The notes below the pieces were generated by a model. That model was not told the DNA's origin. It did not search any database and was given only the letters and a program-made list of their open reading frames with translations. Below are positions 8,388-18,299 of a stretch of 64,000 bases of DNA, piece after piece (within the stretch, counting starts at the first letter, position 1; every line of letters starts with the position of its first letter). The translations under genes were made by a program, and so were the position numbers. Source of the DNA: Pseudomonas flexibilis (GTDB lineage: Bacteria > Pseudomonadota > Gammaproteobacteria > Pseudomonadales > Pseudomonadaceae); contig NZ_JRUD01000027.1 of the NCBI RefSeq assembly GCF_000802425.1, positions 1 to 64,000 of the forward strand, given 5' to 3'.

Positions 8388-10709
8388 TTACTTCCTCAGC
8401 TGCTTGGCGTTGGCGAACAGCGCGGCCATGGCGGCATTGGCCGGGGCCGGCTTGTCCTGTGTGGCGTGGCGCTCGCTGCGCGGCTGGCCGCCGCGGCTGC
8501 CACTGCGGGATTGTCCGCCCCGCGGCCCGTCGACCTTTTCGCCGGGGGTGTCGGACATGCGCATGGACAGGCCGACGCGCTGGCGCGGGATGTCCACCTC
8601 CATGACCTTGACCTTGACGATGTCGCCGGCCTTGACCACTTCGTAGGGGTCCTTGACGAACTTCTCGGACAACGCCGAGACGTGCACCAGGCCGTCCTGG
8701 TGCACGCCGATGTCAACGAAGGCGCCGAAGTTGGTCACGTTGGTGACCACGCCTTCCAGCACCATGCCGGGCACCAGGTCCTTGAGGGTTTCCACGCCTT
8801 CCTGGAACTCGGCGGTCTTGAATTCCGGGCGCGGGTCGCGGCCGGGCTTGTCGAGTTCCTTGAGGATGTCGGTGACGGTGGGCAGGCCAAAACGCTCGTC
8901 GGTGAACGTGGCCGGATCAAGGCGCTTGAGGAACGCGGAGTCGCCGATCAGCGAGCGGATGTCGCGGCCGGTATCGGCGGCGATGCGCTGCACCAGCGGG
9001 TAGGTTTCCGGGTGCACGGCCGAGGCGTCCAGCGGGTTGTCGCCGCTCATCACGCGCAGGAAGCCGGCGGCCTGTTCGAAGGTCTTGTCACCCAGGCGGG
9101 GCACCTTCTTCAGGTCGGCGCGGGATTTGAACGCGCCATTGGCATCGCGGAACTGCACGATGTTCTGCGCCAGGGTGGCGTTGAGGCCGGAAATGCGCGC
9201 CAGCAGCGCGGCGGAAGCGGTGTTCACGTCCACGCCGACGGCGTTCACGCAGTCCTCGACCACCGCGTCCAGCGAGCGCGCCAGCTTGAGCTGCGACACG
9301 TCGTGCTGGTACTGGCCGACGCCGATGGCCTTGGGCTCGATCTTCACCAGCTCGGCCAGCGGGTCCTGCAGGCGGCGGGCGATGGACACCGCGCCGCGCA
9401 GCGACACGTCCAGCTCGGGGAACTCGCGGGCGGCCAGTTCGGAGGCCGAATACACCGAGGCGCCGGCTTCGCTGACCATGATCTTGGTGAGCTTCAGGCC
9501 CGGCACCTTCTTGATCAGCTCGCCGGCCAGCTTGTCGGTCTCGCGGCTGGCAGTGCCGTTGCCGATGGCGATCAGGTCCACGCCGTGCTTGGCGCACAGC
9601 TTGGCCAGCACCGCGAGGGTGCCGTCCCAGTCGTTGCGCGGCGCGTGCGGGTAGACGGTGGCGGTGTCCAGCAGCTTGCCGGTGGCATCCACCACGGCCA
9701 CCTTGCAGCCGGTGCGCAGGCCCGGGTCCAGGCCCAGGGTGGCGCGCGGGCCGGCCGGCGCGGCCAGCAGCAGGTCGTGCAGGTTGCGGGCGAACACGCT
9801 GATGGCTTCGTCCTCGGCCTGCTCGCGCAGCTCGCCGAGCAGGTCGGTTTCCAGGTGGGTGTAGAGCTTGACCTTCCAGGTCCAGCGCACCACCTCGGAC
9901 AGCCACTTGTCGGCGGCGCGGCCCTGGTTGCTGATGCCGAAATGCTCGCCGATCATCAGTTCGCCCGGATGCATGGTGCCGGGCGCTTCGTCGCCCACCT
10001 TCAGGGCGATGCTCAGCACGCCCTCGTTGCGGCCGCGGAAGATCGCCAGGGCTCGGTGCGACGGTACGCCCTTGAGGCGTTCGTCATGCTCGAAGTAGTC
10101 GCTGAACTTGGCGCCTTCGGTTTCCTTGCCGGGGACCAGGCGGGCGCTGAGGGTGGCTTCGTTCTTCAGGAAGGTACGCAGCCGGTCGAGCAGCGTGGCG
10201 TCCTCGGCGAAGCGCTCCATGAGGATGTACTTGGCGCCTTCCAGCACCGCCTTCACATCGGCGAAGCCCTTCTCGGCGTCGATGAAGCGCTCGGCTTCCT
10301 GTTCCGGATTCAGTTCCGGATTGCCGAACAGCGCGTCGGCCAGCTCGCCCAGGCCGGCTTCGAGGGCGATCTGGCCCTTGGTGCGGCGCTTCTGCTTGTA
10401 GGGCAGGTAGAGATCTTCCAGGCGGGTCTTGGTGTCGGCCTGCAGGATCTCGCGTTTCAGTTCGGCGGTCAGCTTGCCCTGTTCCTCGATGCTCGCCAGG
10501 ATCGCGCCGCGGCGCTCCTCCAGTTCACGCAGGTAGCGCAGGCGCTCTTCCAGATGGCGCAGTTGGGTATCGTCGAGACTGCCGGTGACTTCCTTGCGGT
10601 AGCGGGCAATGAAGGGCACGGTCGAGCCCTCGTCGAGCAGGGCCACGGCGGCGGCCACCTGCTGCGGGCGTACAGCCAGTTCTTCGGCGATGCGGGAATT
10701 GATGTCCAT
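8388..10709 (-). CDS. tex: Tex family RNA-binding transcription accessory protein
   Basis: A 773 aa cytoplasmic nucleic-acid-binding protein related to yeast Spt6. The order fits Tex: helical N-terminal region from about residue 1, the YqgF/RNase H-like domain around 330-430 ([16 protein letters not shown]), helix-hairpin-helix elements around 500-560 ([27 protein letters not shown]), and a C-terminal S1 RNA-binding domain around 650-720 ([21 protein letters not shown]). The last 45 residues are a low-complexity G/R/S/Q tail. The ATG at 10709 opens [11 protein letters not shown], the usual Tex start; an in-frame extension upstream is not conserved-looking. It is divergent from ompR. Tex influences transcription and gene expression under stress in Pseudomonas and Bordetella. 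Confidence 0.95.
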   Translation of the reverse strand: MDINSRIAEELAVRPQQVAAAVALLDEGSTVPFIARYRKEVTGSLDDTQLRHLEERLRYLRELEERRGAILASIEEQGKLTAELKREILQADTKTRLEDLYLPYKQKRRTKGQIALEAGLGELADALFGNPELNPEQEAERFIDAEKGFADVKAVLEGAKYILMERFAEDATLLDRLRTFLKNEATLSARLVPGKETEGAKFSDYFEHDERLKGVPSHRALAIFRGRNEGVLSIALKVGDEAPGTMHPGELMIGEHFGISNQGRAADKWLSEVVRWTWKVKLYTHLETDLLGELREQAEDEAISVFARNLHDLLLAAPAGPRATLGLDPGLRTGCKVAVVDATGKLLDTATVYPHAPRNDWDGTLAVLAKLCAKHGVDLIAIGNGTASRETDKLAGELIKKVPGLKLTKIMVSEAGASVYSASELAAREFPELDVSLRGAVSIARRLQDPLAELVKIEPKAIGVGQYQHDVSQLKLARSLDAVVEDCVNAVGVDVNTASAALLARISGLNATLAQNIVQFRDANGAFKSRADLKKVPRLGDKTFEQAAGFLRVMSGDNPLDASAVHPETYPLVQRIAADTGRDIRSLIGDSAFLKRLDPATFTDERFGLPTVTDILKELDKPGRDPRPEFKTAEFQEGVETLKDLVPGMVLEGVVTNVTNFGAFVDIGVHQDGLVHVSALSEKFVKDPYEVVKAGDIVKVKVMEVDIPRQRVGLSMRMSDTPGEKVDGPRGGQSRSGSRGGQPRSERHATQDKPAPANAAMAALFANAKQLRK

Positions 10710-10845
10710 GTAGGTACCTTGCGTCGAACAAAGCCTGCAGGTCGGGCCTGCGCGAAAGGGCGGGAGTATAAAGCAGCCGCGTGTCCCGCGCGGCAAACGC
10801 AGCGGCAAGGCCAACAGAGGAAAAATCTGTTAACAATGGCCAGAC

Positions 10846-10872
10846 TTGGCGCCGATGGGGCTGCGCCATAAT
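10846..10872 (+). promoter_or_regulatory. candidate ompR promoter
   Basis: TTGGCG (10846-10851) and CATAAT (10867-10872) with a short 15-bp spacer, 27 bp before the ompR start. Spacing is below the ideal 17 bp, so confidence is low. Confidence 0.35.
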
Positions 10873-10899
10873 GCGCCGCACATTATTTCGGGAGTTCCG

Positions 10900-11634
10900 A
10901 TGAGCAGCACGGCAACCGCCAGCGATGGCGAAAAGATCCTGGTAGTCGATGACGACGCGCGCCTGCGCCGTCTGCTGGAACGTTTCCTCGACGAACAGGG
11001 CTACCGGGTCCGCACCGTGGAAAACGTCGAGCAGATGGACCGTCTGCTGGCCCGCGAACTGTTCCATCTGGTGGTCCTGGACCTCATGCTGCCCGGCGAG
11101 GATGGCCTGTCGGCCTGTCGCCGGCTGCGCGAGAAGAACAACCAGATCCCGATCATCATGCTCACCGCCAAGGGCGACGAGGCCAGCCGCATCCAGGGCC
11201 TGGAAGGCGGCGCCGACGACTACCTGGCCAAGCCGTTCAACCCGCGCGAGCTGCTGGCGCGCATCAAGGCCGTGCTGCGCCGCCAGGCGCCGCTGGTGCC
11301 CGGTGCGCCGGCCAGCGAGGACGAGGTGGTCAGCTTCGGCGACTACCAGCTGTCGCTGGCGACCCGCGAGCTGAAGAAGGGCGACCAGGTGCAGATGCTC
11401 ACCACCGGCGAGTTCGCCGTGCTCAAGACCCTGGTGCAGCACGCCCGCGAACCGCTGACCCGCGACAAGCTGATGAACCTGGCGCGCGGCCGCGAATGGG
11501 ACGCCCTGGAGCGCTCCATCGATGTGCAGATCTCGCGCCTGCGCCGACTGATCGAGCCGGACCCGTCCAAGCCGCGCTACATCCAGACGGTGTGGGGCGT
11601 GGGCTACGTGTTCGTGCCGGACGGCAACAAGTGA
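10900..11634 (+). CDS. ompR: OmpR-family response regulator (AmgR-like)
   Basis: Cytoplasmic response regulator of 244 aa. The receiver domain has the acidic pocket D17-D18, phosphoacceptor D61 (VVLDLMLPGEDG), T89 and K111. The C-terminal half is a winged-helix DNA-binding domain (about 140-240; ERSIDVQISRLRRLIEP and TVWGVGYVF). In P. aeruginosa the equivalent PA5200 (OmpR/AmgR) works with PA5199 to control envelope stress and intrinsic aminoglycoside tolerance. GGGAG precedes the ATG. The sensor kinase gene starts 16 bp after the stop. Orthology to amgR is inferred from sequence and the conserved tex-ompR-envZ-rimK neighbourhood. Confidence 0.93.
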   Translation: MSSTATASDGEKILVVDDDARLRRLLERFLDEQGYRVRTVENVEQMDRLLARELFHLVVLDLMLPGEDGLSACRRLREKNNQIPIIMLTAKGDEASRIQGLEGGADDYLAKPFNPRELLARIKAVLRRQAPLVPGAPASEDEVVSFGDYQLSLATRELKKGDQVQMLTTGEFAVLKTLVQHAREPLTRDKLMNLARGREWDALERSIDVQISRLRRLIEPDPSKPRYIQTVWGVGYVFVPDGNK

Positions 11635-11650
11635 GCCGAGCCTCTCCGGC

Positions 11651-12967
11651 ATGAACGCGCCGTTCTGGTTTCCGCAGAGCTTCTTTGCGCGCACCCTGTG
11701 GATGGTGCTGATCGTCGTGCTGTTCTCCAAGGTACTCACGCTGGTGTACCTGATGATGAACGAGGACGTGCTGTTCGATCGCCAGTACAGCCACGGCGCG
11801 GCGCTGACCGTGCGCGCCTACTGGGCGGCGCCGGAGGCGGACCGGCCGAAGATCGCCGAGGCGGCGGGTCTGCGCATCGCACCGCGCGCCCAGGTGCCGG
11901 ACGGCGAGCATCACTGGCCGTATAGCGACATCTTCGCCCGGCAGATGCAGGACGAGCTGGGCCCCGAGACCCAGGTACGCCTGCGCGCGCTCGGCTCGCC
12001 GGCGCTCTGGGTGCACGCACCAAGCCTGGGACCGGACTGGCTGCGGGTGCCCATGTACCCCTCCCCGCTGCGTGGCCAGCGCATCTGGAACGTGCTCGGC
12101 TGGTTCCTGGCCATCGGCCTGCTGTCCACCGCGGCGGCCTGGATCTTCGTGCGCATGCTCAACGCGCCGCTCAAGCGCCTGGTGTTCGCCGCCCGCCAGG
12201 TGGGCCGCGGGCGCAGCGTGCGCCTGCCGATCAGCGACACGCCCAGCGAGCTCACCGAGGTATACCGGGCGTTCAACCAGATGGCGGCGGACGTGGAGAA
12301 GGCCGCCAGCGAGCGCGAACTGATGCTGGCCGGCGTGTCCCACGATCTGCGCACGCCGCTGACCCGTCTGCGCCTGTCGCTGGAGCTGTTGGGCACCGAC
12401 TCGGAACTGACCGAGGACATGGTGCGCGACATCGAGGACATGGACGCCATCCTCGATCAGTTCCTGGCCTTCATCCGCGACGGGCGCGACGAGCCGGTGG
12501 AGGATCTGGACCTGGCTGAGCTGGTGCGCGAGACCGTGGCCCCCTACAACCAGCAGCGCGAGCAGGTGCAGCTGGCGGTGCAGGCCGGCATCCCTCCCGT
12601 GCCGCTGCGCCGTATCTCCATCAAGCGCCTGCTCACCAACCTGATCGAGAACGCTCTGCGCTACGGCGGCCAGGAGGTGCGCGTCGAGGCGCGGCTGGCC
12701 GGCGATCCGGGCGCGCCCTTCGTGCTGCTGAGCGTGCAGGACCGTGGCCCCGGCCTGGCGGAGCACGAGCTGAGCGACATCTTCAATCCCTTCATCCGTG
12801 GCGACCGCGCCCGGGGCGGCACCGGCACCGGGCTGGGCCTGGCGATCGTCAAGCGCATCGCCGCATTGCACGGCGGCCACGTGGAACTGCGCAACCGCGA
12901 AGGCGGCGGACTCGAAGCGCGGGTGTGCCTGCCGCTGGGGCTGCTGCTGCCGCGCGAGGCGGGTTGA
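11651..12967 (+). CDS. envZ: sensor histidine kinase, EnvZ/AmgS-like
   Basis: Inner-membrane sensor kinase of 438 aa paired with the preceding regulator. Two transmembrane helices (about 17-36 and 152-172) bracket a periplasmic domain of about 115 residues. A HAMP linker follows (about 173-225), then the dimerisation helix with phosphoacceptor H231 in SHDLRTPLTR. The ATPase domain carries the N box NLIENALRYGG, the G1 box DRGPGL and the G2 box GTGTGLGLAIVKR. It starts 16 bp after ompR with a weak ribosome site, which suggests coupling. In P. aeruginosa the kinase responds to membrane-protein misfolding. A long hairpin follows the stop at 12997-13034. Confidence 0.92.
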   Translation: MNAPFWFPQSFFARTLWMVLIVVLFSKVLTLVYLMMNEDVLFDRQYSHGAALTVRAYWAAPEADRPKIAEAAGLRIAPRAQVPDGEHHWPYSDIFARQMQDELGPETQVRLRALGSPALWVHAPSLGPDWLRVPMYPSPLRGQRIWNVLGWFLAIGLLSTAAAWIFVRMLNAPLKRLVFAARQVGRGRSVRLPISDTPSELTEVYRAFNQMAADVEKAASERELMLAGVSHDLRTPLTRLRLSLELLGTDSELTEDMVRDIEDMDAILDQFLAFIRDGRDEPVEDLDLAELVRETVAPYNQQREQVQLAVQAGIPPVPLRRISIKRLLTNLIENALRYGGQEVRVEARLAGDPGAPFVLLSVQDRGPGLAEHELSDIFNPFIRGDRARGGTGTGLGLAIVKRIAALHGGHVELRNREGGGLEARVCLPLGLLLPREAG

Positions 12968-12996
12968 GCCGAGAGAGCCGGGGGCGCGGACTGGCC

Positions 12997-13034
12997 CGCG
13001 AGCTTTTCTTGTCGACCCCACCCAAAAGCTCGCG
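12997..13034. terminator. bidirectional hairpin between envZ and rimK
   Basis: Perfect 11-bp inverted repeat CGCGAGCTTTT (12997-13007) and AAAAGCTCGCG (13024-13034) with a 16-base loop. It lies between convergent gene ends, with the T-rich and A-rich parts inside the stem, so it could serve both strands. Its right arm abuts a REP core at 13032-13051. Confidence 0.5.
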
Positions 13035-13051
13035 ACTGACGTCGCTCCAAC
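13032..13051 (-). repeat. single REP element, GTTG-headed
   Basis: Minus strand reads GTTGGAGCGACGTCAGTCGC: a GTTG head and a GCGAC/GTCGC palindrome, like the common Pseudomonas GTAGGAGCGACTTCAGTCGC repeat found at 63059-63078. Confidence 0.6.
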
Positions 13052-13085
13052 AGGTTGCTCCCGCAGGTTCCGCAGCGTCCTTCAA

Positions 13086-13991
13086 TCAGCCCTTGCCGCG
13101 CGTGCGGGTAGCCCCGGGGCAGGCGTTCTTTTCCAGGTACTCGATGACCAGGCCGGCGATGTCCTTGCCGGTGGTGGATTCGATGCCTTCCAGGCCGGGC
13201 GAGGAATTCACCTCCATCACCAGCGGGCCATGATTGGAGCGCAGGATGTCCACCCCGGCGACGTTCAGGCCCATCACCCGCGCCGCGCGAATGGCGGTGG
13301 AACGCTCCTCCGGGGTGATCTTGATCAGGCTGGCGCTGCCGCCGCGGTGCAGATTGGAGCGGAATTCGCCGGGCTTGGCCTGGCGCTTCATGGCGGCGAT
13401 CACCTTGTCACCGACCACGAAGCAGCGGATGTCGGCGCCGCCGGCCTCCTGGATGTACTCCTGCACCATGATGTCCTGCTTGAGGCCCATGAAGGCCTCG
13501 ATCACCGATTCGGCGGCCTTCTCGGTTTCGCACAGCACTACGCCGATGCCCTGGGTGCCTTCCAGCACCTTGATCACCAGCGGCGCGCCACCGACCATGC
13601 GGATCAGGTCCGGTACGTCGTCCGGCGAGTGGGCGAAACCGGTCACCGGCAGGCCGATACCTTTGCGCGACAACAGCTGCAGCGAGCGCAGCTTGTCCCG
13701 CGATCGGCTGATGGCCACCGACTCGTTGAGCGGAAACACGCCCATCATTTCGAACTGGCGCAGCACCGCGCAGCCGTAAAAGGTCACCGAGGCGCCGATG
13801 CGCGGAATCACCGCGTCGAAACCTTCCAGCGCCCGGCCGCGGTAGTGGATCTGCGGCTTGTGGCTGGCGATGTTCATGTAGGCGCGCAGGGTGTCGATCA
13901 CCTGCACCTCGTGGCCGCGTTGCACTCCGGCTTCCACCAGACGGCGCGTCGAATACAGGTTGGGGTTGCGTGACAGGATGGCGATCTTCAT
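13086..13991 (-). CDS. rimK: ribosomal protein S6--L-glutamate ligase
   Basis: ATP-grasp ligase of 301 aa that adds glutamates to the C-terminus of ribosomal protein S6. Recognised by [18 protein letters not shown], the nucleotide-binding stretch [17 protein letters not shown], and the metal-binding C-terminal motif [13 protein letters not shown]. The length equals E. coli RimK. Its ATG overlaps the rimB stop (ATGA), so the two proteins are translationally coupled. In P. fluorescens the Rim system modifies ribosomes and affects motility and root colonisation, with activity tuned by cyclic-di-GMP and RimB. The last 12 residues (ATRTRGKG) are a basic extension. Confidence 0.95.
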   Translation of the reverse strand: MKIAILSRNPNLYSTRRLVEAGVQRGHEVQVIDTLRAYMNIASHKPQIHYRGRALEGFDAVIPRIGASVTFYGCAVLRQFEMMGVFPLNESVAISRSRDKLRSLQLLSRKGIGLPVTGFAHSPDDVPDLIRMVGGAPLVIKVLEGTQGIGVVLCETEKAAESVIEAFMGLKQDIMVQEYIQEAGGADIRCFVVGDKVIAAMKRQAKPGEFRSNLHRGGSASLIKITPEERSTAIRAARVMGLNVAGVDILRSNHGPLVMEVNSSPGLEGIESTTGKDIAGLVIEYLEKNACPGATRTRGKG

Positions 13992-14455
13992 TGCGCACCG
14001 GAGAGATTGGGGAGCTGGGGCTTGTCCTGGACATAGGCAAGGGCGGGGTTGACCACCAGTTGGCCGTCGATCAGCGCCTTGGCGCCGAGCAGTACACGAA
14101 AGCGCATGTTGCGGCGGCAGGTCAGGGTGAAGTGCACCGGCCAGGTGCGGTCGCCCAGGGTCAGGCGGGTGCGGATCATATAGCGCAACTGGGTCTGGCC
14201 GTTGGAGCTTTTGATCTTCTTGACGGCCACCAGCGGCGCTTCGCAGCGATGCCGGCGCTGCACCAGGGTGCCGATATGCGCGGTGAAGCGTACCCAGTCC
14301 TCGCCGCCATGGGTGAAGGGCTGGATATCGGTGGCATGCAGCGCCGAGGTGCCGGCGCCGGTGTCGATCTTGGCGCGCAGGCCCAGCAGACCCAGGTCCG
14401 GCAGGCCGATCCATTCGTGCAATCCGATGACGCTGAGGTGGTCGAACGTCTTCAT
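13988..14455 (-). CDS. rimB: RimB-like retropepsin-fold zinc protease, RimK partner
   Basis: A 155 aa protein of the ATP-dependent zinc protease family (PF05618), which has a retropepsin-like core. The catalytic-type triplet is [12 protein letters not shown] with D31. Basic patches occur in the C-terminal half. In P. fluorescens the RimB counterpart cleaves glutamate tails from RpsF and regulates RimK. A strong ribosome site (GGGGAGG) precedes ATG 14455, and the stop overlaps the rimK start by four bases. No separate rimA-like gene is visible here. Family assignment is firm; the de-glutamylating role is by analogy. Confidence 0.85.
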   Translation of the reverse strand: MKTFDHLSVIGLHEWIGLPDLGLLGLRAKIDTGAGTSALHATDIQPFTHGGEDWVRFTAHIGTLVQRRHRCEAPLVAVKKIKSSNGQTQLRYMIRTRLTLGDRTWPVHFTLTCRRNMRFRVLLGAKALIDGQLVVNPALAYVQDKPQLPNLSGAQ

Positions 14456-14557
14456 GGCGGCCTCCCCGGTAAATTTCCGGCATTCTAGTGGCCCGCTGCG
14501 GGCCGCACACCTGTTGTACAGGGACGGCGTTCATCCGCGAACGAGCCTGGAGAGAGC

Positions 14558-14947
14558 ATGAACGATCGTGATGACAAGGTCCGCCTGGACAAATGGCTGT
14601 GGGCGGCCCGTTTCTTCAAGACCCGCGCCCTGGCCAAGGCGGCCATCGAGGGCGGCAAGGTGCAGCACCGGGGCGAGCGCTGCAAGCCGGGCAAGGAGCC
14701 GAAGGTCGGCGAGGAATACCTGATCCGCACCGGGTTCGACGAGCGCACGGTGCGCGTGCTGGCGCTCTCCGACGTGCGTCGCGGTGCGCCGGAGGCGCAG
14801 CTGCTGTACCAGGAAACCGAGGAGAGCATCGCGCGGCGCGAGGAGGCCGCGCGGCAGCGCAAGGCCGGCGCCCTGGGCATCGAGACCGACGGACGGCCGA
14901 CCAAGAAACAGCGCCGGCAGATTCACCGTTTCCTCGACGACTACTGA
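14558..14947 (+). CDS. hslR: heat shock protein 15 (S4-domain ribosome rescue factor)
   Basis: A 129 aa cytoplasmic RNA-binding protein. The S4 domain spans about residues 8-70 ([28 protein letters not shown] split over the first 35 positions), followed by a basic, helical tail ending [14 protein letters not shown]. Hsp15 in E. coli binds free 50S subunits that carry peptidyl-tRNA after heat stress and allows recycling. GGAGAG lies before the ATG. In P. aeruginosa hslR is followed closely by hslO and pckA; here about 19.6 kb of exopolysaccharide genes intervene. Its stop overlaps the stop of the convergent deacetylase gene by seven bases. Confidence 0.93.
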   Translation: MNDRDDKVRLDKWLWAARFFKTRALAKAAIEGGKVQHRGERCKPGKEPKVGEEYLIRTGFDERTVRVLALSDVRRGAPEAQLLYQETEESIARREEAARQRKAGALGIETDGRPTKKQRRQIHRFLDDY

Positions 14948-15702
14948 GCCAGTGCGCTGTAGGCGATGCGCGGCACGCCCTCCAGGCGCCGGGCCAGCAC
15001 CTCGCCCAGCGACTGGCCCTCCGCCAGGTAGGCATCGCCGAAGCCCTGTTGCAGGGGATAGGGATGGGCAATGACCTCAAGCACACCGTTGCCGGGGAGC
15101 AGGCCATGGTGCAGGTCCAACGGTGTGCAGACGTGGTCCGCGCTGGCATGGCCCAGGCGGCGCAGTCGCTGGTTGAGCAGCGCCTTGAACAGGCGCTTGG
15201 GCAGCGTGAGGTTGCGTCCCAGGTTGCGGGCCAGACGCACCGGCACGCCCTGGTGGGCGGCGAAGCGGGCCACCACCTCGCCGACCGGCAGGATGTTGTG
15301 CACATGCTGGTGCGAGTCGATATGACTGGGGCGGACGCCGTGCTCGAGGCAGCGCTGCCATTGCGCCTGCAGTTCCGCCTCGATGGCCTGGCGAGTGCGC
15401 CGCGGCAGCCAGAGCCGATGACGCGGCAGGTTGAGGTCGAACTCCCCGGCGGCGTTGCACAGGCGCGGCTGGGCGCGGATGGCCGTGCTCAGCGGACGCC
15501 CGTAGGTGAGGTTGAAGTGCAGGCCGACGCGCCCCTGCAGGCCGTGCTCGCGGGTCAGCGCGCACGCCTCGACGAAGGCCGGCATGTTGGCCATGAGGGT
15601 GGCCGAGCTGATCAGTCCCTGCTGGAAGGCAGCGATGATGGTGCGGTTTTCGTCGTGGCTGAGACCGAAGTCATCGGCATTGATGATGACGCGCTGGATC
15701 AT
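14941..15702 (-). CDS. ChbG/HpnK (YdjC) family carbohydrate deacetylase
   Basis: A 253 aa cytoplasmic protein with the YdjC-fold hallmarks: INADDFGLS (D10, D11), GLHFNLTYG, and HIDSHQHVHNILP, which together supply the metal-binding Asp and His residues. Characterised members deacetylate N-acetyl sugars, such as chito-oligosaccharides (ChbG) or a hopanoid-linked GlcNAc (HpnK). It lies at the hslR-proximal edge of the exopolysaccharide block, downstream of and overlapping (ATGA) the first FemAB-like gene, with GGGAG before its ATG. A role in removing acetyl groups from a surface-polysaccharide precursor is inferred from context. The substrate is unknown. Confidence 0.8.
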   Translation of the reverse strand: MIQRVIINADDFGLSHDENRTIIAAFQQGLISSATLMANMPAFVEACALTREHGLQGRVGLHFNLTYGRPLSTAIRAQPRLCNAAGEFDLNLPRHRLWLPRRTRQAIEAELQAQWQRCLEHGVRPSHIDSHQHVHNILPVGEVVARFAAHQGVPVRLARNLGRNLTLPKRLFKALLNQRLRRLGHASADHVCTPLDLHHGLLPGNGVLEVIAHPYPLQQGFGDAYLAEGQSLGEVLARRLEGVPRIAYSALAQ

Positions 15703-16823
15703 TGGCCGGCTCCCTGCAGCAGGTCGCCGCCCAGGGGCTCCCCGCTGCGCCGCTGCTTGCGCCATTCCCAGGCGCGGTGTGCCAGGCCCATGAGAATCCC
15801 GGAAGGCCGCCAGGAGTAAAAGCTCCAGCGCAGGTGTTCGACCTGGCCGTTCATGCGTTCGTGCAACTGGTGGGTGGAGCCGCTGCGGCTGATCCGTGAG
15901 GCGTCGACCCAGCGCCAGCCCTCTTCCAGGCCCCACTGGATCCATTCGTCCAGCAGCAGGCGGCCGCCGCTCAGCTCGGCGTACTCCGGCAGAAACGCCA
16001 GGTTGTAATCGTACAGCCGGCCGTTGTGCAGCAGGCCCAGGCGATAGCTGATGCAGCGTCCCTCATGCTCGAGCATGACCACCCGCACCAGATCGACGGC
16101 GGCAAGGGCGGTGAAGGCTTCGCGCATCCAGCCGCGTCGGGGTTCGCAGAAGATGCCCACTTCCTCCTGGCCTTTCCAGCTGCGTTCTTCCACTGCGGCC
16201 AGGCTATCCAGCAGAGCGCCAATGCTGGTGGCATCCGGCGCTACCCGGCGCACCGTGGCGCCGATCTCATCACTGCGCTTGCGTGCCTTGCGCAGTTTGT
16301 AGCGCACGTTGCGGTGCGGTTCCTGGCGGTCCTGCGGGGAAATGAGGTGGTAGGGAGCACGACAGCTCAGGTGGCAGTGGTGGCTTGAACTCAGGTGAGC
16401 CCAGTGCTGCATGCAGCGCTGGGTGTTGGCGTCGGTGGTGAGTTCGTTCAGCTGCAACAGGGTATGCGGCAGCCGGCGGCGTATTTCTTCCAGCGCCTGG
16501 GTCAGGCCGCTGTCGTCGAGCTGGCAAAGCAGGGCGAGTCGATCACTCATCGGATAACCGAGGTGGCGCAGGGTGCGCCAGCGCAGTCCGAAACGCGATT
16601 CGCGGAACGCCACCAGCGGCAGGCACAGGGACAACTGATCGCCCTTCCACGCCAGCAGGACATGCAGCGGCTGGTCCGGCTCCAGGTTGTGCTCAGCGGC
16701 GAGCAGCCAGGTCAGGTGATTGAACGGGGTGCTGTGGGACAGGCGCTCGCAAAGTTGCGCATAAGCCTGGACGGGGAAGTCGGGTGCGGACAGCGAATCA
16801 CACCATTGGAAGCGGTAATCCAT
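15699..16823 (-). CDS. FemAB/BioF2-like GNAT-fold acyltransferase
   Basis: A 374 aa predicted acyltransferase of the Acetyltransf_6 (BioF2-like) family, a double-GNAT fold related to FemAB peptidyltransferases. Typical blocks are VRYKLRKARKRSDEIG, a basic segment before the second GNAT lobe, then VEERSWKGQEEVG (the W-K-G motif of the family) and YDYNLAFLPEYAELSGG. The probable start is ATG 16823; an extension of 25 codons with other starts exists upstream. It forms a two-gene unit with the ChbG-like deacetylase. Family relatives occur in many exopolysaccharide loci, including XrtA-associated ones. Whether it transfers an amino acid, acetyl or other acyl group cannot be told. Confidence 0.7.
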   Translation of the reverse strand: MDYRFQWCDSLSAPDFPVQAYAQLCERLSHSTPFNHLTWLLAAEHNLEPDQPLHVLLAWKGDQLSLCLPLVAFRESRFGLRWRTLRHLGYPMSDRLALLCQLDDSGLTQALEEIRRRLPHTLLQLNELTTDANTQRCMQHWAHLSSSHHCHLSCRAPYHLISPQDRQEPHRNVRYKLRKARKRSDEIGATVRRVAPDATSIGALLDSLAAVEERSWKGQEEVGIFCEPRRGWMREAFTALAAVDLVRVVMLEHEGRCISYRLGLLHNGRLYDYNLAFLPEYAELSGGRLLLDEWIQWGLEEGWRWVDASRISRSGSTHQLHERMNGQVEHLRWSFYSWRPSGILMGLAHRAWEWRKQRRSGEPLGGDLLQGAGQ

Positions 16824-17087
16824 GACCGATCGCTCTGGCTGTTTGGAAAGTGAGCTATGCAAACGAGCCCGTGCGACGTCCTGCTGCATGGGCAGCACCT
16901 GTTATAGCAGTGTTTCGACCGGCAGGCGCCTCGAAAGGATGGGTTACACATTGCGCTTTACGAAAAACTGACATTTGTCGGCGGCTCGCACGGGCCTGCC
17001 AGAGCTTGGCTAGAGTTCGCGCAATCCCTGGCGTGGGCTGTCTTTCACGGGGATGAGAACGCCTCTATTTCTGCAAGGACGCATGAA

Positions 17088-18257
17088 ATGACAGACCTTT
17101 CCGCACTGGCTGCCGATCTTCCCGTGTCGACGGAACCTGTGCACCGGATCGTCGTGGTCGCCGAGCCCAACGAGCTGGCCCACCATCTGCAAGCCTGGGA
17201 ACAGTTGGTCGAACAGGCCGCCGAGCCCAATGCCTTCTATGAGCCCTGGGCCCTGTTGCCGGCGTTGCGCCATCTACGCGGAGGGCAGGCGGTCCGCGTG
17301 CTGCTGTTCTTTCGGGACAGTGAGCGGACGGTGCTCGATGGCATCCTGCCCCTGTTCGGCAGGAGCTACGGCAGGCTGCTCGCCTGCCTGCACACGTACC
17401 GGCATCGCTACTGCTTCTCCGCCGAACCCCTGCTGCGCCGCGGCCGGGAAAGCGAGGTGGCGCACAGCTTTGTCGCCTGGTTGCGGCAGTTTCGCTACCC
17501 ACTGCTGAGCCTGCGGGGACTGGATGCCGAGGGTGCCTGGCTGCGCGAGCTCCGCCCCGCCCTGCAGCGCTGCGGGTTGCGCTTTCTGCCAGCCGCCCCG
17601 GTGCAGCGCGCACTGCTACCCCTTGAGGGTGGTCTCGAGGCGTTCCTGGAGCGTACGCCGGCCAAGAAGCGCAAGGAGTATCGACGCCTGCGGGAGCGTC
17701 TGGCTGGGCTGGGCGATCTGCAGGTCGATGTCTTGCGGCCGGGCGCGCGGGATCTGCAGTCCTGGCTGGATGCCTTTGTCGCGCTGGAGCTCAAGGGCTG
17801 GAAAGGGCGCGAAGGCACTGCCCTTGGCAGCCGGCCCGAGTGCCGGCGCTTCTTCGAGGAAACCGCGCGCAGCGCCCACGAAAGAGGCCTGCTGGTGATG
17901 ATGCGTATGAGCCTGGACGGCAAGCCGCTGGCCATGCTCTGCGACCTGCTGGCGCCGCCGGGGCGTTATGCCTTCAAGACCGCCTACGATGAGGACTACT
18001 CGCGTTTTGCGCCGGGCGTCCTGCTGGAAATCGAAAACGCCACCCTCAGCTTCCAGGACCCGCGTGGCGTGGAATGGCTGGATTCCTGCGCGGCACCGGA
18101 TAACGCGCTCCTCAACCGACTCTACCCGGGCCGCCGCAGCCTGAGCGACCTGACCATCTGCCCCCAGGGTCTGGCGTGGGCAGGCCTGATGGCGTCGAGT
18201 GGCCTGAAGCGTCTGCGTCAACGCTGGCGCCTGGAAGAAGCGGGTCGTACGGCCTGA
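17088..18257 (+). CDS. second FemAB/BioF2-like acyltransferase
   Basis: A 389 aa protein with the same Acetyltransf_6 layout as the neighbour at 15699-16823, on the opposite strand. Landmarks are TPAKKRKEYRRLRERL (about 196-211), VALELKGWKGREGTAL (about 232-247) with the W-K-G motif, and YAFKTAYDEDYSRFAPGVLL (about 297-316). AAGGA precedes the ATG at 17088. It is divergent from the first copy across 264 bp, and convergent with the 14-gene polysaccharide operon, from which it is separated by a hairpin. Two paralogous acyltransferases flanking one operon suggest two different modifications of the same product, but this is inference. No signal peptide or membrane segment is seen. Confidence 0.7.
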   Translation: MTDLSALAADLPVSTEPVHRIVVVAEPNELAHHLQAWEQLVEQAAEPNAFYEPWALLPALRHLRGGQAVRVLLFFRDSERTVLDGILPLFGRSYGRLLACLHTYRHRYCFSAEPLLRRGRESEVAHSFVAWLRQFRYPLLSLRGLDAEGAWLRELRPALQRCGLRFLPAAPVQRALLPLEGGLEAFLERTPAKKRKEYRRLRERLAGLGDLQVDVLRPGARDLQSWLDAFVALELKGWKGREGTALGSRPECRRFFEETARSAHERGLLVMMRMSLDGKPLAMLCDLLAPPGRYAFKTAYDEDYSRFAPGVLLEIENATLSFQDPRGVEWLDSCAAPDNALLNRLYPGRRSLSDLTICPQGLAWAGLMASSGLKRLRQRWRLEEAGRTA

Positions 18258-18265
18258 GCGGTTGC

Positions 18266-18284
18266 CCCGGGTCCGAGACCCGGG
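18266..18284. terminator. hairpin between convergent acyltransferase genes
   Basis: Perfect 8-bp stem CCCGGGTC/GACCCGGG with a CGA loop, between the stop at 18257 (plus) and the stop at 18300 (minus). No T-tract, so termination strength is uncertain. Confidence 0.5.
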
Positions 18285-18299
18285 TGCGCGCCTTGAGTC

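Noticed and set aside
8148-10871. Long open frame on the plus strand opposite tex
   Set aside because: Its 907 codons mirror tex; the protein lacks a recognisable domain and codon pattern fits a GC-rich antisense shadow.
16995-17025. Sigma54 -24/-12 promoter before the second FemAB-like gene
   Set aside because: GG and GC elements are nine rather than ten bases apart and other positions do not match.
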